A model generated the notes under the pieces. That model had not been told where the DNA came from, searched no databases, and was given only the letters and a program-made list of their open reading frames with translations. The position numbers were made by a program, and so were the translations under genes. Positions 18,587 to 25,831 of a stretch of 64,000 nt of DNA are shown here, one piece after another. This DNA is from JAEUHO01 sp046350655. GTDB lineage: Bacteria > Planctomycetota > PLA2 > JAEUHO01. Each line of letters opens with the position of its first letter. Within the stretch, counting starts at the first letter, position 1. Location: assembly GCA_046350655.1 (NCBI GenBank), contig JAXMAB010000005.1, positions 434,001 to 498,000 on the forward strand, read 5' to 3'.

Positions 18587-20056
18587 TCACAACGCGAACG
18601 TGACGTCGATCACCGGCGGGGGCACCGCGCCGACCACGGCCACCTCGCGGACCGCGACGGCGGCCCCCGACGCGACCGTGACGTGATAGGTGCCGGTGGG
18701 CAGCGGCAGGGCGAACGTGCCGTCGGCCGCCGTGGCGATCGCGGCGACGACGTCACCCGCGGCGTCGGTCACGACGACGGACGCCGCCTCGACCGGGAGC
18801 GCCGCCGCGTCGGTCACGGTGCCGCGCAGCGTGGCCACGTGGGCCCGCAGGACGTACGGCGCCGCGGGGGCGTCCGGCGCGGCGACGACGCCGAGCACCG
18901 TGCGGACCTCGAACCCGTCGGCCGACACCTCGACGTCGTAGGTGCCCGCAGCCAGCCCGGCGACCTGGAACGCGCCGCTCGCGTCCGACGTGGTCGTGGC
19001 GACGACGTCGGCGGCGCCCGACGTCCGGACGACGACGGCGGCGCCCGCGACCGGCACGTCGTCCGCCGGGTCGGTCGTCGCGGCGTCGCTGGTCACGGTC
19101 CCGCGGACCGCGGCGGTCGCGTGCAACGTGACGGTGCCGAGGTCGGTCGCGTTGGCGAGCACGACGACGACGTCGGGCCGCGTCGCGGCGACGTGGCCGT
19201 CCGCCTCGACGACCACGAGGTACCGGCCCGGCGGCAGCGACGTCGAGACCGCGCCGGCCGCGTCGGTCGCGACGGAGGCGGTCGGCGCGTCCGTCGCGGG
19301 GTCGAGGCCCTCCGCGAACGCCCGCACCGTCGCGCCGGCGAGCGGCAGGTCGTCCGCGGCGTCGTCGGGCGTGCCGGCGTCCGACGCGACGTCGAGCACG
19401 AGCGTCCCCGCGGTCGAGACGTTCGTCGCGCGCACCACCGGCGTGAACAGCACCCGGCGGACGCCCGGCGCGTGGAGGACCGGGCCGTTGAACACGAAGT
19501 TGCGCGCGAGGTCGAAGTCGAGCAGGAGGTCGGCGGAGAGCGCCGTCGTCACGACGAGGTCGCCTTCGATCGCGACCTTCAGGCCCGACGTGGCGCCGCT
19601 CGGGAGCACCAGCGTCCCGTCGGAGACGGTGAAGGTGCGCTCGCCCGCGACGAAGGCGTCCGCGGTCAGCTCGACCTCGCCGGCCGCGACGACCAGGCGC
19701 GCGCGGTCGTACGTGCCGGGCGGGAGCTGCGCCTCGACGAGGAGCTGCTGCAGGCCGCCGGTGAGCGGGACGAGGTCGATCTCCGTCGCGCCGGCGAACA
19801 CGACCTCCCACGCGTCGGTCGTCCGCTCGTGCACGGCGACCTCGTGCACGACGACGCTCGCGCGCGCCACGAACGCGAACGGGAACGGCGCGTCGGTCAC
19901 GTGCACCCGCAGGGTCGCGAGGCCGCTGCGGTCCCCGGACGCGGCGGTGCCGGAGGAGCCGCCTCCGCCGCAGCCGGCGAGCGCCACGAAGAGGAGGGTC
20001 GAGACGCCGGCGGCGAGTCGGTGGCCGCGGGACGGGGACGTCGGGGGGGTGCGCAT
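18587..20056 (-). CDS. DUF4382 lipoprotein with carboxypeptidase-regulatory-like repeats
   Basis: The 489-residue lipoprotein starts at the ATG 20054-20056; the signal peptide ends in the lipobox VALAGC. Residues about 35-225 form a DUF4382 domain: LRVHVTDAPFPF, VVHEVAVHE, EIDLVPLTGGLQ, LPPGTYDRARLVV, LVLPSGATSGLKV, LLLDFDLARNFVF and VLFTPVVRA. At least three CarboxypepD_reg-like sandwiches follow, each of the form G-x-V-TD-A ... D-A-x-G-x-F ... LP-x-G-x-Y. It is probably anchored on the outer side of a membrane and structural or adhesive. No catalytic residues are evident. It lies downstream of the NTF2-like gene, separated by a terminator-like hairpin. Confidence 0.85.
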   Translation of the reverse strand: MRTPPTSPSRGHRLAAGVSTLLFVALAGCGGGGSSGTAASGDRSGLATLRVHVTDAPFPFAFVARASVVVHEVAVHERTTDAWEVVFAGATEIDLVPLTGGLQQLLVEAQLPPGTYDRARLVVAAGEVELTADAFVAGERTFTVSDGTLVLPSGATSGLKVAIEGDLVVTTALSADLLLDFDLARNFVFNGPVLHAPGVRRVLFTPVVRATNVSTAGTLVLDVASDAGTPDDAADDLPLAGATVRAFAEGLDPATDAPTASVATDAAGAVSTSLPPGRYLVVVEADGHVAATRPDVVVVLANATDLGTVTLHATAAVRGTVTSDAATTDPADDVPVAGAAVVVRTSGAADVVATTTSDASGAFQVAGLAAGTYDVEVSADGFEVRTVLGVVAAPDAPAAPYVLRAHVATLRGTVTDAAALPVEAASVVVTDAAGDVVAAIATAADGTFALPLPTGTYHVTVASGAAVAVREVAVVGAVPPPVIDVTFAL

Positions 20057-20144
20057 GGCGGGGCTCCGGGGACGGCGGACGGGGGGCGGGACGGGACCGG
20101 ACGGGGGCGGGACGGCGGAAGGGACCGGGAGCGACGCGCGGGCA

Positions 20145-20172
20145 CCGGACGGGATCCCAGGATCCCGTCCGG
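20145..20172 (-). terminator. Hairpin after the NTF2-like gene
   Basis: CCGGACGGGATC and its exact complement are separated by CCAG (12-bp stem, 4-nt loop), about 20 nt past the stop at 20192. No U-tract follows. Confidence 0.55.
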
Positions 20173-20191
20173 GCCGCACGGGCGCGTCGCG

Positions 20192-20704
20192 TCAGCGCTT
20201 CGCGCCTTCCTTCGTGTCGGGCGTGCGGACGAACGGCCGCGACGCGATCACCCACCACTCGCCGTTGGCCTTGCGCCAGACGTTGGTGACGTGCATCGCG
20301 AGGGCCGGCTCGGGCTTGCCGTCGGACCGAAGGACGTTGCTCACCTCGACGGTCGAGTCCGAGATCGCGACCTCGGGCGTGACGAAGCGGATCGGCTCGT
20401 CCTTGACCTCGAGGACGCTCGCGCGCAGCGCGCCGTTGCCGGTGTGCTCGCTGGTGAACTTCGCCTCGACCGCCTCGCGGCCGGCGACGCGCTGGCCCGC
20501 GGCGTCGACCAGGTCGCCGTCCGACGAGAACGCGGCGGACATGGCCTTCGGGTCGTGCGCGTTCCAGGCGGTCGCGAACGCCTTGCAGCGCTCGCGGAGG
20601 AGCTCGGCGTCGTCGGGGCCGGCGGGCGCACGGCGGGAGAACGTGAGCCCGGCGCCGAGCGCGAGCCCACAGGCGATCAGCAGGAATCGACGGGTCGAAC
20701 GCAT
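20192..20704 (-). CDS. Secreted NTF2-like (SnoaL/DUF4440, SgcJ/EcaC-type) protein
   Basis: The 170-residue protein has a signal peptide (RRFLLIACGLALGAGLTFS). The mature part shows the NTF2-like pattern of this family: CKAFATAWNAHDPKAMSAAFSSDGD-type start, a central GREAVEAKF and the C-terminal HVTNVWRKANGEWWVIA. Family members include SnoaL-like isomerases and many proteins of unknown role; catalytic residues cannot be assigned. The ATG at 20702-20704 has GAGGAGG about 6 nt upstream. Three tandem promoter-like units lie upstream in the 805-bp gap and point toward this gene. Confidence 0.82.
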   Translation of the reverse strand: MRSTRRFLLIACGLALGAGLTFSRRAPAGPDDAELLRERCKAFATAWNAHDPKAMSAAFSSDGDLVDAAGQRVAGREAVEAKFTSEHTGNGALRASVLEVKDEPIRFVTPEVAISDSTVEVSNVLRSDGKPEPALAMHVTNVWRKANGEWWVIASRPFVRTPDTKEGAKR

Positions 20705-20869
20705 GGGAACCTCCTCGGGGTGGGTGCGTGGGCGGACGCGGCCACACGGCCGCATCCGCGGACGCCGGATCGTCGGCGCGCGTCCACGCCGGTCCCGCGC
20801 CAGGCGCGGCGGCGGCGCGGGCCACGGGCCGCTCGGGCCGCGCGGGTCGGCAGGGGCCGGCCGGCGCGC

Positions 20870-20936
20870 GCGAGCACCCGCGTGCGCTCGGTCGCCGCCT
20901 CGACGTCACCGCCGCGACGCGCGACCGACGGCGGTT
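20870..20936 (-). ncRNA. Candidate small RNA/leader unit 3 (divergent copy)
   Basis: Downstream of the promoter at 20935-20962, CCGCCG (20929-20934 complement) pairs with CGGCGG (20909-20914 complement). A segment resembling the ACCCG-containing block of units 1 and 2 lies at 20871-20890. The 3' end is unknown. Confidence 0.3.
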
Positions 20937-20962
20937 GGATGCCGACGCACGCACCGCGGATC
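20935..20962 (-). promoter_or_regulatory. ECF-type promoter GATCC-N15-GCATCCAA (unit 3)
   Basis: Minus strand: GGATCC, 15 nt, GCATCC then AA. Identical spacing to the other copies. Confidence 0.6.
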
Positions 20963-21124
20963 CCCGCGCGCGGCCTGCACCTCGATCGGCGCGCGGGAAC
21001 GGGCCCCGGGGCGAGCGCCGACCGGCGGCCCGCCCGTCGCACGATGGTGGCGCGCGTCGCGCGCGCGAGGCCCGAATCGGCCCGCGACGTGGGCGCGTCG
21101 GCCGGCTCGAGGAGGCCCACTCGA

Positions 21125-21209
21125 GAAGGCGCTGGGGCTCACCCGAACCTTCGTCCGTGGAGCACGACCGGATCGATTCAGGGTGGCGTCGGGGAGCCCC
21201 GCGCCACGG
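21125..21209 (-). ncRNA. Candidate small RNA/leader unit 2
   Basis: The predicted RNA starts with a hairpin at 21183-21207 (GUGGCG ... CGCCAC with an inner GGGG/CCCC stem), 8 nt from the -10 box. A second conserved block follows (GGTTCGGGTGAGCCCC, complement of 21134-21149). The 66-bp distance from the -10 box to the second block equals that in unit 1. Confidence 0.4.
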
Positions 21210-21210
21210 C

Positions 21211-21238
21211 TTCGATGCCGCAGCCCGCCCACAGGATC
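21211..21238 (-). promoter_or_regulatory. ECF-type promoter GATCC-N15-GCATCGAA (unit 2)
   Basis: Minus strand: GATCC, 15 nt, GCATCG then AA. Confidence 0.6.
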
Positions 21239-21289
21239 GTCGCAACACCCCCGGACCGCCCTGCCCACGGCGGCGCGCTCGGACGCGGC

Positions 21290-21380
21290 CGAGCAGGAAG
21301 CGCGGGGGCCCACCTGAACCGCTCGGGGCGGAGGGGGGGGGTGGGTTGCCGACGGTGCGGCCAGGGGGCACCCCGCACGG
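21290..21380 (-). ncRNA. Candidate small RNA/leader unit 1
   Basis: The hairpin at 21355-21378 (GUGCGG ... CCGCAC) starts 8 nt after the -10 box, as in unit 2, with two compensatory base-pair changes between units. The second block GGTTCAGGTGGGCCCC (complement of 21305-21320) is conserved. Confidence 0.4.
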
Positions 21381-21409
21381 TTGAGATGCCGGCCGCGGGC
21401 CGCAGGATC
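21381..21409 (-). promoter_or_regulatory. ECF-type promoter GATCC-N15-GCATCTCAA (unit 1)
   Basis: Minus strand: GGATCC, 15 nt, GCATCT then CAA. Confidence 0.55.
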
Positions 21410-21453
21410 CGCGCCGGCGCGCGGGGCGGCGCCGCGCCGAACGGTCGCGCGCG

Positions 21454-21461
21454 GCATCCAA
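21454..21461 (+). promoter_or_regulatory. GCATCCAA -10 box upstream of the zinc-finger gene
   Basis: It matches the -10 half of the ECF-type motif, but the -35 half is weak. It lies 48 nt before the ATG at 21510. Confidence 0.35.
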
Positions 21462-21509
21462 GGGACCCGCCGCCGATCCCGACGACGCCGCCCGCCCCCG
21501 GACCCTCGC

Positions 21510-21776
21510 ATGAACGACGCCTGCGCCCGCTTCGCCCACGCGCTCACGACCGCCGTCCTCGACGACCCCAGCGCGTCCCTGTCGTCCCTCGGGACGGCCC
21601 ATCTCCTCGGCTGCGCCGCGTGCGCCGCCCGACTGCGCCTCGAGGTGCGCGTCGCGACCGCCCTGCGCGGGCTCGGCGACGACGACCCCGTGGAGCCCCT
21701 CCCGGAGGCGACGGTGGCCGCCCTCGTCGCCGCCTGGCGCGATCGCGGCACCACCCGTCGCGCCTCCGCCGGCTGA
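21510..21776 (+). CDS. Small zf-HC2-like anti-sigma-type zinc-finger protein (orphan)
   Basis: The 88-residue soluble protein contains GTAHLLGCAACAARL, the H-x3-C-x2-C core of zf-HC2 anti-sigma zinc fingers. Its C-terminal LPEATVAALVAAWRDRG resembles LPDATVTQIVASMRAAR of the anti-sigma protein at 24735-25007, so the two are likely paralogues. There is no membrane segment. It is not next to its own sigma gene; it is convergent with the kinase-like gene. It may bind an ECF sigma or act as a decoy. The GCATCCAA box upstream suggests sigma-dependent expression. Confidence 0.65.
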   Translation: MNDACARFAHALTTAVLDDPSASLSSLGTAHLLGCAACAARLRLEVRVATALRGLGDDDPVEPLPEATVAALVAAWRDRGTTRRASAG

Positions 21777-21784
21777 CGGCGCGG

Positions 21785-24628
21785 TCAGCGCCCGGCGTCG
21801 CGGCGCTCCGGCGCCGCCACGGACGTCGTGCCCGTCGCGGGAGCGTCGAGCAGCTCGAGGACGTCCTCGAGCCGCGCCGACGGGCCCGCGGCCGCCGCGC
21901 GCAGCGCCGCGTCCTCCTCGTCCGTGGGCACCAGCGGCCACAGGAGGACGAGCGGCACGTCGGCGCACGCACGTTGCCGTCGGAGGTGGTGCGCGAACGC
22001 GAACGCGTCCATCGTCTGCGGCGTCGGCGCGAGGAACACCGCCGACGGCGCCTCGTGGGCGGCCTGGCGCAGCGCGGCGTCCGCGTCGGGCTCGGCGACC
22101 GCGCGGTACCCGAGGGCCTCGAGCAGGCGCGCCGCGCCGTCGGCGAGCGCGAGGTCGCCGTCCACCACGAGCACCGACCGCCCGCGCCCGCGCGGCACGC
22201 GGAGCCGTTCGAGCGTCGCGTACGCCCGGTCCGGCGTCAGCGGTCGGCGCAGCACGTCGCCGGCGAGCAGCGCGCCGGTCGCGCCGTCCGGTCCCGGCAC
22301 CAGCGCGACGATCTTCGGCACGCCGCGCGTGCGCCCGGTGGCCCGCAGCGCCGCGACGAGCTCCGCGAGCGGCTGGTCGCCGCCGACGCCCGGCGCGGCG
22401 ACGACGTCGAAGCGCGTCTCGCGCGCCGTGGCCACGGCCTCGACGGACGCGCCGACGCTCGTGACCTCGCAGCCCGCGGCCCCGAAGGTCCACGCGAGCT
22501 TCGCCCGGCCGCCGTCCGCGGCGACGACGAGCAGCCGGCGGCCGGCGGGCCGCGACCCGTCGTCGTCGGGCCGCGGGCCGCCGTCGTCCACCGCGGCGGG
22601 CCGCGGCGCCCCGGCCGAGACCACCGTGCCGCGGCCCGGCGTCGCGCGCACCGCGATGCGGCCGCGCAGCTCGGCGACGACCCGCCGCGTCGCCCGCAGC
22701 GCGCCCATCGGCCCGGCGCCGGTGTCGCCGGGCGTCGGGTCGAGCAGCGCCCGCGTGACGGCGTCGTCGGTGCCGACCCCGGTGTCCTCGACCTCGATCC
22801 GGAAGTCGTGCTCGCCCTCGGGGAGCAGCCGCACCGACACGCGGCCGTGGTCGCGGCAGCAGCGGACCGCGTGCGCCGCGAGGTTGTAGAGGACGAGCCG
22901 CAGCCGGTCGGCGGACGTCTCCACGCGGCCCAGCTCGCGGTCGACGTCGCCCTCGACGCGGATGCGCCGCTCGGCCGCGGCGTCCGCGACGAGGTCGCGG
23001 ACCTCCGCCAGCAGCTGCCCGAGGTCGACCGCCCCGACGTCGGACGGCGCGCCCGACGCGAGCGCCGCCGGGTCGCCGGCCCGCGCGAGCGCGCGGCGCA
23101 GTTCCCCCGCGGCCAGCGCGGCGTCCCGGGCCGTGGTCGCGCGGTCCTCGGCGAGCACCGTCGCGACGCGCTCCACCGCCGCGACCGGCGCCTCGAGGGC
23201 GCGGCGCAGCGCGGCCACGAGGTCGTCGTCGCGCTGCTGCGCCGCGAGGGCCGCCGCGTTCGCGGCGACCAGCTCGGCCGTGCGCCGCCGGATCTCGGCG
23301 ACGCGACGGTCCTCGGTCGCGTCGCGCGTGAGCTGGCACACGTGCGCGAGGCGCCCCCGCGCGTCGTTCACGGCCTCGAAGGTCGCGTCGCCCCAGAACC
23401 GCGAGCCGTCGCGGCGCACGAGCCACCCCTCGTACCGGTGGCGGCCCTCGTCGGCGGCCAGCCGCAGCACGCGCGCCGGGATCCCGGCCGCGCGGGCCTC
23501 CGGGGCGAACAACGCGCCGACGTCGAGCTCGCGCGCCTGCACGTCGGAGTGGCCGAACAGCGCCACCGCGCCGTCGCTCCACGCCGTGACGCGGCCCCGC
23601 GCGTCGCAGGTGTGCAGGGCGTAGCCGCGGGCGCCGTCCACGAGCTGCCGCAGCCGGGCCTCGCGTCCCTTGAGCGCGAGGTCGGCCTGGCGCTCGTCCG
23701 TGACGTCGCGGCTGAAGCAGCGCACGTGGACGAGCCGGCCGTCCTCGAAGTACCCGTTCGCGTGGAGGCGGAGCCACGCGCGCCCGCCGTCGGCGCGCCG
23801 CACCTCGGCCTCGGCGCCCCGCACCTCCTCGCCGCGGCGCAGCCGCGCGAGCAGGTCGTCGAGCGCCTCGCGGTCGACGTGCAGGTCGGCGAGCGAGCGG
23901 CCGACGTAGGCGTCGCGCGCGTAGCCGAGCATCTCGAGCTCCGCCTGGTTCGCGCGCAGGATGCGGCCGTGCCCGTCGAAGAGCCGCAGCGCGAGCGGCG
24001 CGTTCTCGAACAGGTCGGTCAGCTGCTGGTCGCTGGCGCGCAGCCGCTGCAGGGCGCTGTGCCGCGCGACGAACTGTCCCAACGTCTCGCCGAGCACCTC
24101 GAGGGCGAGCACGCCGTCGGGGGTGCGCGGCAGGCGACGCACCGACGCGAACTCGATGACGCCGTGGAACCGGTCCGCCGCGCGCACGGGGAACGCGACG
24201 CCGCCGTGCAGCCCGTCGGCGGCCGCGGCCGCGCGGAGCCGGTCGCCGTTCGTCCGCGTGTCCCGCGCACCGGGCGCGTGGACCGGGGCGAGCGCGGCCC
24301 AGGCGACCCCGGCGAGCCCCTCGCCCTTCGCCACGGCCACGTCGCGGACGGCGGCCTCGAACCTCGGGCACGCGAGGCCCGGTCGCCGCCAGACGTACGC
24401 CGCCCGCAACCGCTCGGTGTGGTGCTCGATGAGCCAGAGGGCCCCCACGTCGACCTCGAGCCACGCGCCGACGGTGGCGAGGACGCGGGGCGCCGACTCC
24501 GCGAGCCCGCGCGCGCCCGCGAGGATCGACGCGACGTCGCGTTCGGTCGCGAGCCACGCCGACAGCCCGCGGCGCGGGGTGAGGGAGCCGAGCAGCCGTC
24601 GGAAGGAGTTCGGCAACGTGCGTCTCAC
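21785..24628 (-). CDS. GAF-PAS-PAS kinase-like protein with degenerate receiver domains
   Basis: The protein has about 947 residues from a GTG at 24626-24628. Domain order: GAF (about 30-200), PAS (about 205-325, with RDVTDERQ), second PAS (about 330-450, YEGWLVRRDGSRFWGDATFEAV), a helical linker where HisKA should be, HATPase_c (LYNLAAHAVR, VEDTGVGTDD, about 590-690) and two receiver-like folds (LLVVAADGG, VLVVDGDLA). The phosphoacceptor His is not seen in the linker. The receiver Asp positions read DVVAAPG and AVFLAPTP, so no phosphorylatable Asp is apparent. A TACGAT -10 box at 24669-24674 argues against the upstream TTG at 24697. It may be a signalling scaffold or ATP-binding sensor rather than a phosphorelay kinase. 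Confidence 0.8.
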   Translation of the reverse strand: MRRTLPNSFRRLLGSLTPRRGLSAWLATERDVASILAGARGLAESAPRVLATVGAWLEVDVGALWLIEHHTERLRAAYVWRRPGLACPRFEAAVRDVAVAKGEGLAGVAWAALAPVHAPGARDTRTNGDRLRAAAAADGLHGGVAFPVRAADRFHGVIEFASVRRLPRTPDGVLALEVLGETLGQFVARHSALQRLRASDQQLTDLFENAPLALRLFDGHGRILRANQAELEMLGYARDAYVGRSLADLHVDREALDDLLARLRRGEEVRGAEAEVRRADGGRAWLRLHANGYFEDGRLVHVRCFSRDVTDERQADLALKGREARLRQLVDGARGYALHTCDARGRVTAWSDGAVALFGHSDVQARELDVGALFAPEARAAGIPARVLRLAADEGRHRYEGWLVRRDGSRFWGDATFEAVNDARGRLAHVCQLTRDATEDRRVAEIRRRTAELVAANAAALAAQQRDDDLVAALRRALEAPVAAVERVATVLAEDRATTARDAALAAGELRRALARAGDPAALASGAPSDVGAVDLGQLLAEVRDLVADAAAERRIRVEGDVDRELGRVETSADRLRLVLYNLAAHAVRCCRDHGRVSVRLLPEGEHDFRIEVEDTGVGTDDAVTRALLDPTPGDTGAGPMGALRATRRVVAELRGRIAVRATPGRGTVVSAGAPRPAAVDDGGPRPDDDGSRPAGRRLLVVAADGGRAKLAWTFGAAGCEVTSVGASVEAVATARETRFDVVAAPGVGGDQPLAELVAALRATGRTRGVPKIVALVPGPDGATGALLAGDVLRRPLTPDRAYATLERLRVPRGRGRSVLVVDGDLALADGAARLLEALGYRAVAEPDADAALRQAAHEAPSAVFLAPTPQTMDAFAFAHHLRRQRACADVPLVLLWPLVPTDEEDAALRAAAAGPSARLEDVLELLDAPATGTTSVAAPERRDAGR
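24366..24383 (+). repeat. Dispersed repeat copy (in kinase-like gene)
   Basis: GGGCACGCGAGGCCCGGT, one change, read as PGLACP. Confidence 0.65.
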
Positions 24629-24668
24629 GGGGCCGTGGCCGGCCGGCACCCCCCCGGGCACCTGACGA

Positions 24669-24674
24669 ATCGTA
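24669..24674 (-). promoter_or_regulatory. -10 box TACGAT for the kinase-like gene
   Basis: TACGAT on the minus strand. The predicted transcript start near 24662 supports a start codon downstream of it (GTG at 24628). Confidence 0.4.
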
Positions 24675-24734
24675 CCGTGACGGTCTTGGTTTCGCAACGC
24701 GCCCCGCGGGTTCCGGCGGAAACCGCGCGCGACG

Positions 24735-25007
24735 TCAGGCCGTCTTCGTCCCGCGGGCGCCCGCGGCCGCCCGCGCGGCGCGCATCGACGCGACGATCTG
24801 CGTGACGGTGGCGTCGGGGAGCGCGGGCTCCGGGGTCGGCGTCAGCGACGCCTCGCGCAGCGCCTCGCGCGCCAGGACGTGCTCGCGCAACACCTCGACG
24901 CAGGCCGGGCAGGTCACGAGGTGCGCGTCGAGCGCGCGTTGGCTCGCGGCGTCGAGCGGCGCGTCCACGCCGGCGGTGAGGAACTCGAGGGCGGTGCGGC
25001 AGTCCAT
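24735..25007 (-). CDS. Zinc-finger anti-sigma factor (zf-HC2)
   Basis: The 90-residue protein starts MDCRTALEFLTAGVDAPLD and contains ALDAHLVTCPACVEVL, giving the H-x3-C-x2-C zinc motif of ZAS-type anti-sigma factors. No transmembrane helix is present, so it would be a soluble, possibly redox-responsive, anti-sigma. It follows the ECF sigma stop codon by 2 nt on the same strand, the usual sigma/anti-sigma arrangement. Its C-terminal tail is shared with the orphan paralogue at 21510-21776. Confidence 0.85.
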   Translation of the reverse strand: MDCRTALEFLTAGVDAPLDAASQRALDAHLVTCPACVEVLREHVLAREALREASLTPTPEPALPDATVTQIVASMRAARAAAGARGTKTA

Positions 25008-25009
25008 GG

Positions 25010-25660
25010 TCACGGAGCCTCGGAGGGGGCGAGTCGGAGCCCGAGCGCCGCGCGCAGCATCCGACGGGCGTGCTGGAGACGCATCTTCGCGGTGGCGGGG
25101 CCGACGTCGAGGAGCGACGCGATCTCGGCGACGTCGAGTCCCTCCACGTCGCGGAGGACGAGCACGGCGCGGTGCTCGTCGGGGAGGCGCGAGACCTCGT
25201 CGCGGACGGCGGCCTCGAGCTCGCGGCGCGAGAGCGCCTCGTCGGCCGAGGACGACCAGCCGCCGGGGCCGCGCGCGCGCTCGAGCCGCACGAGCGACTC
25301 CTCGTCCACGGCCACCTCGGGTCGGCGCGAGCGCGCCCGCAGCTTCATCAGGGCCGCGTTCACGACGATCCGGTGCAGCCAGGTCTCGAGGCGGCTCGCG
25401 CCCTGGAACGCGCCGATCGAGCGCGCGACGCTCAGGAACGCGTCCTGCAGGACGTCCTGCGCGTCGGCGTCCTGCGGGACGTACCGCCGCGCGACCGCCA
25501 GCATGCGCGGCCCGTGCGTGCGCACGAGCGTCTCGAACGCGGCGTCGTCGCCGCGCTGGAGCCGGGCGACGAGGTCGGAGGCCGACCCCGGGCACGGTTC
25601 GGGCGCGGTCCCCGCGCCGTCCGGCGGGGGCGAGGGAAGGAGATCGTCCGCCGTGCTCAT
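25010..25660 (-). CDS. ECF RNA polymerase sigma factor (sigma-70 family)
   Basis: The 216-residue protein starts at the ATG 25658-25660. Region 2 (about 35-105) has LVARLQRGDDAAFETLVRTH, DAQDVLQDAFLSVAR and LETWLHRIVVNAALMKLR. Region 4 (about 145-205) has LSRLPDEHRAVLVLRD and GLDVAEIASLLDVGPATAKMRLQHAR, the -35 recognition helix-turn-helix. It forms an operon with the zf-HC2 anti-sigma. The divergent gene at 25832 has a clear GATCC-N15-GCATCGAA promoter, making this sigma the best candidate for reading that motif. Confidence 0.93.
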   Translation of the reverse strand: MSTADDLLPSPPPDGAGTAPEPCPGSASDLVARLQRGDDAAFETLVRTHGPRMLAVARRYVPQDADAQDVLQDAFLSVARSIGAFQGASRLETWLHRIVVNAALMKLRARSRRPEVAVDEESLVRLERARGPGGWSSSADEALSRRELEAAVRDEVSRLPDEHRAVLVLRDVEGLDVAEIASLLDVGPATAKMRLQHARRMLRAALGLRLAPSEAP

Positions 25661-25747
25661 GGGGTCCACGACTATGCGGACGGGCAAGGGTCGTCAACGC
25701 CCCCACGCCGATCGCCCGGGCCCCCCCGGGGCCCGGTCACCCGGGAC

Positions 25748-25775
25748 GATCCGCCCTGCGGGCCGCGGCATCGAA
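25748..25775 (+). promoter_or_regulatory. ECF-type promoter GATCC-N15-GCATCGAA
   Basis: Plus strand: GATCC at 25748-25752, 15 nt, GCATCGAA at 25768-25775. A hairpin follows (CGCCGCG 25784-25790 and CGCGGCG 25797-25803) in the predicted leader of the gene at 25832. Confidence 0.65.
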
Positions 25776-25831
25776 TCCCCGTACGCCGCGCCCTGTCGCG
25801 GCGCTTCCCCATGTCCGCACGGAGGACTCCC

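Larger units (their letters stand above)
20705..21509. other. Gene-free interval with three tandem promoter-plus-hairpin units
   Basis: No coding frame here looks genuine. The interval holds three leftward GATCC-N15-GCATC promoters, each directly followed by an RNA hairpin, and one rightward GCATCCAA box before the zinc-finger gene at 21510. A G9 run lies at 21333-21341. Confidence 0.6.

Noticed and set aside
21333..21341. G9 run as a phase-variable tract
   Set aside because: It lies in noncoding DNA outside the promoter core, so no frame switching results.
20677..21754. Short open frames in the gene-free interval
   Set aside because: Low-complexity Arg/Ala/Pro translations without ribosome sites; the promoter-hairpin units explain the interval better.
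24629..24697. Upstream TTG start for the kinase-like gene
   Set aside because: A TACGAT -10 box lies between it and the GTG at 24628, so the region would not be transcribed from that promoter.
16595..24805. Plus-strand open frame of more than 2,700 codons
   Set aside because: It runs antisense through several well-supported genes and has no recognisable domain; stops are simply rare at this GC.
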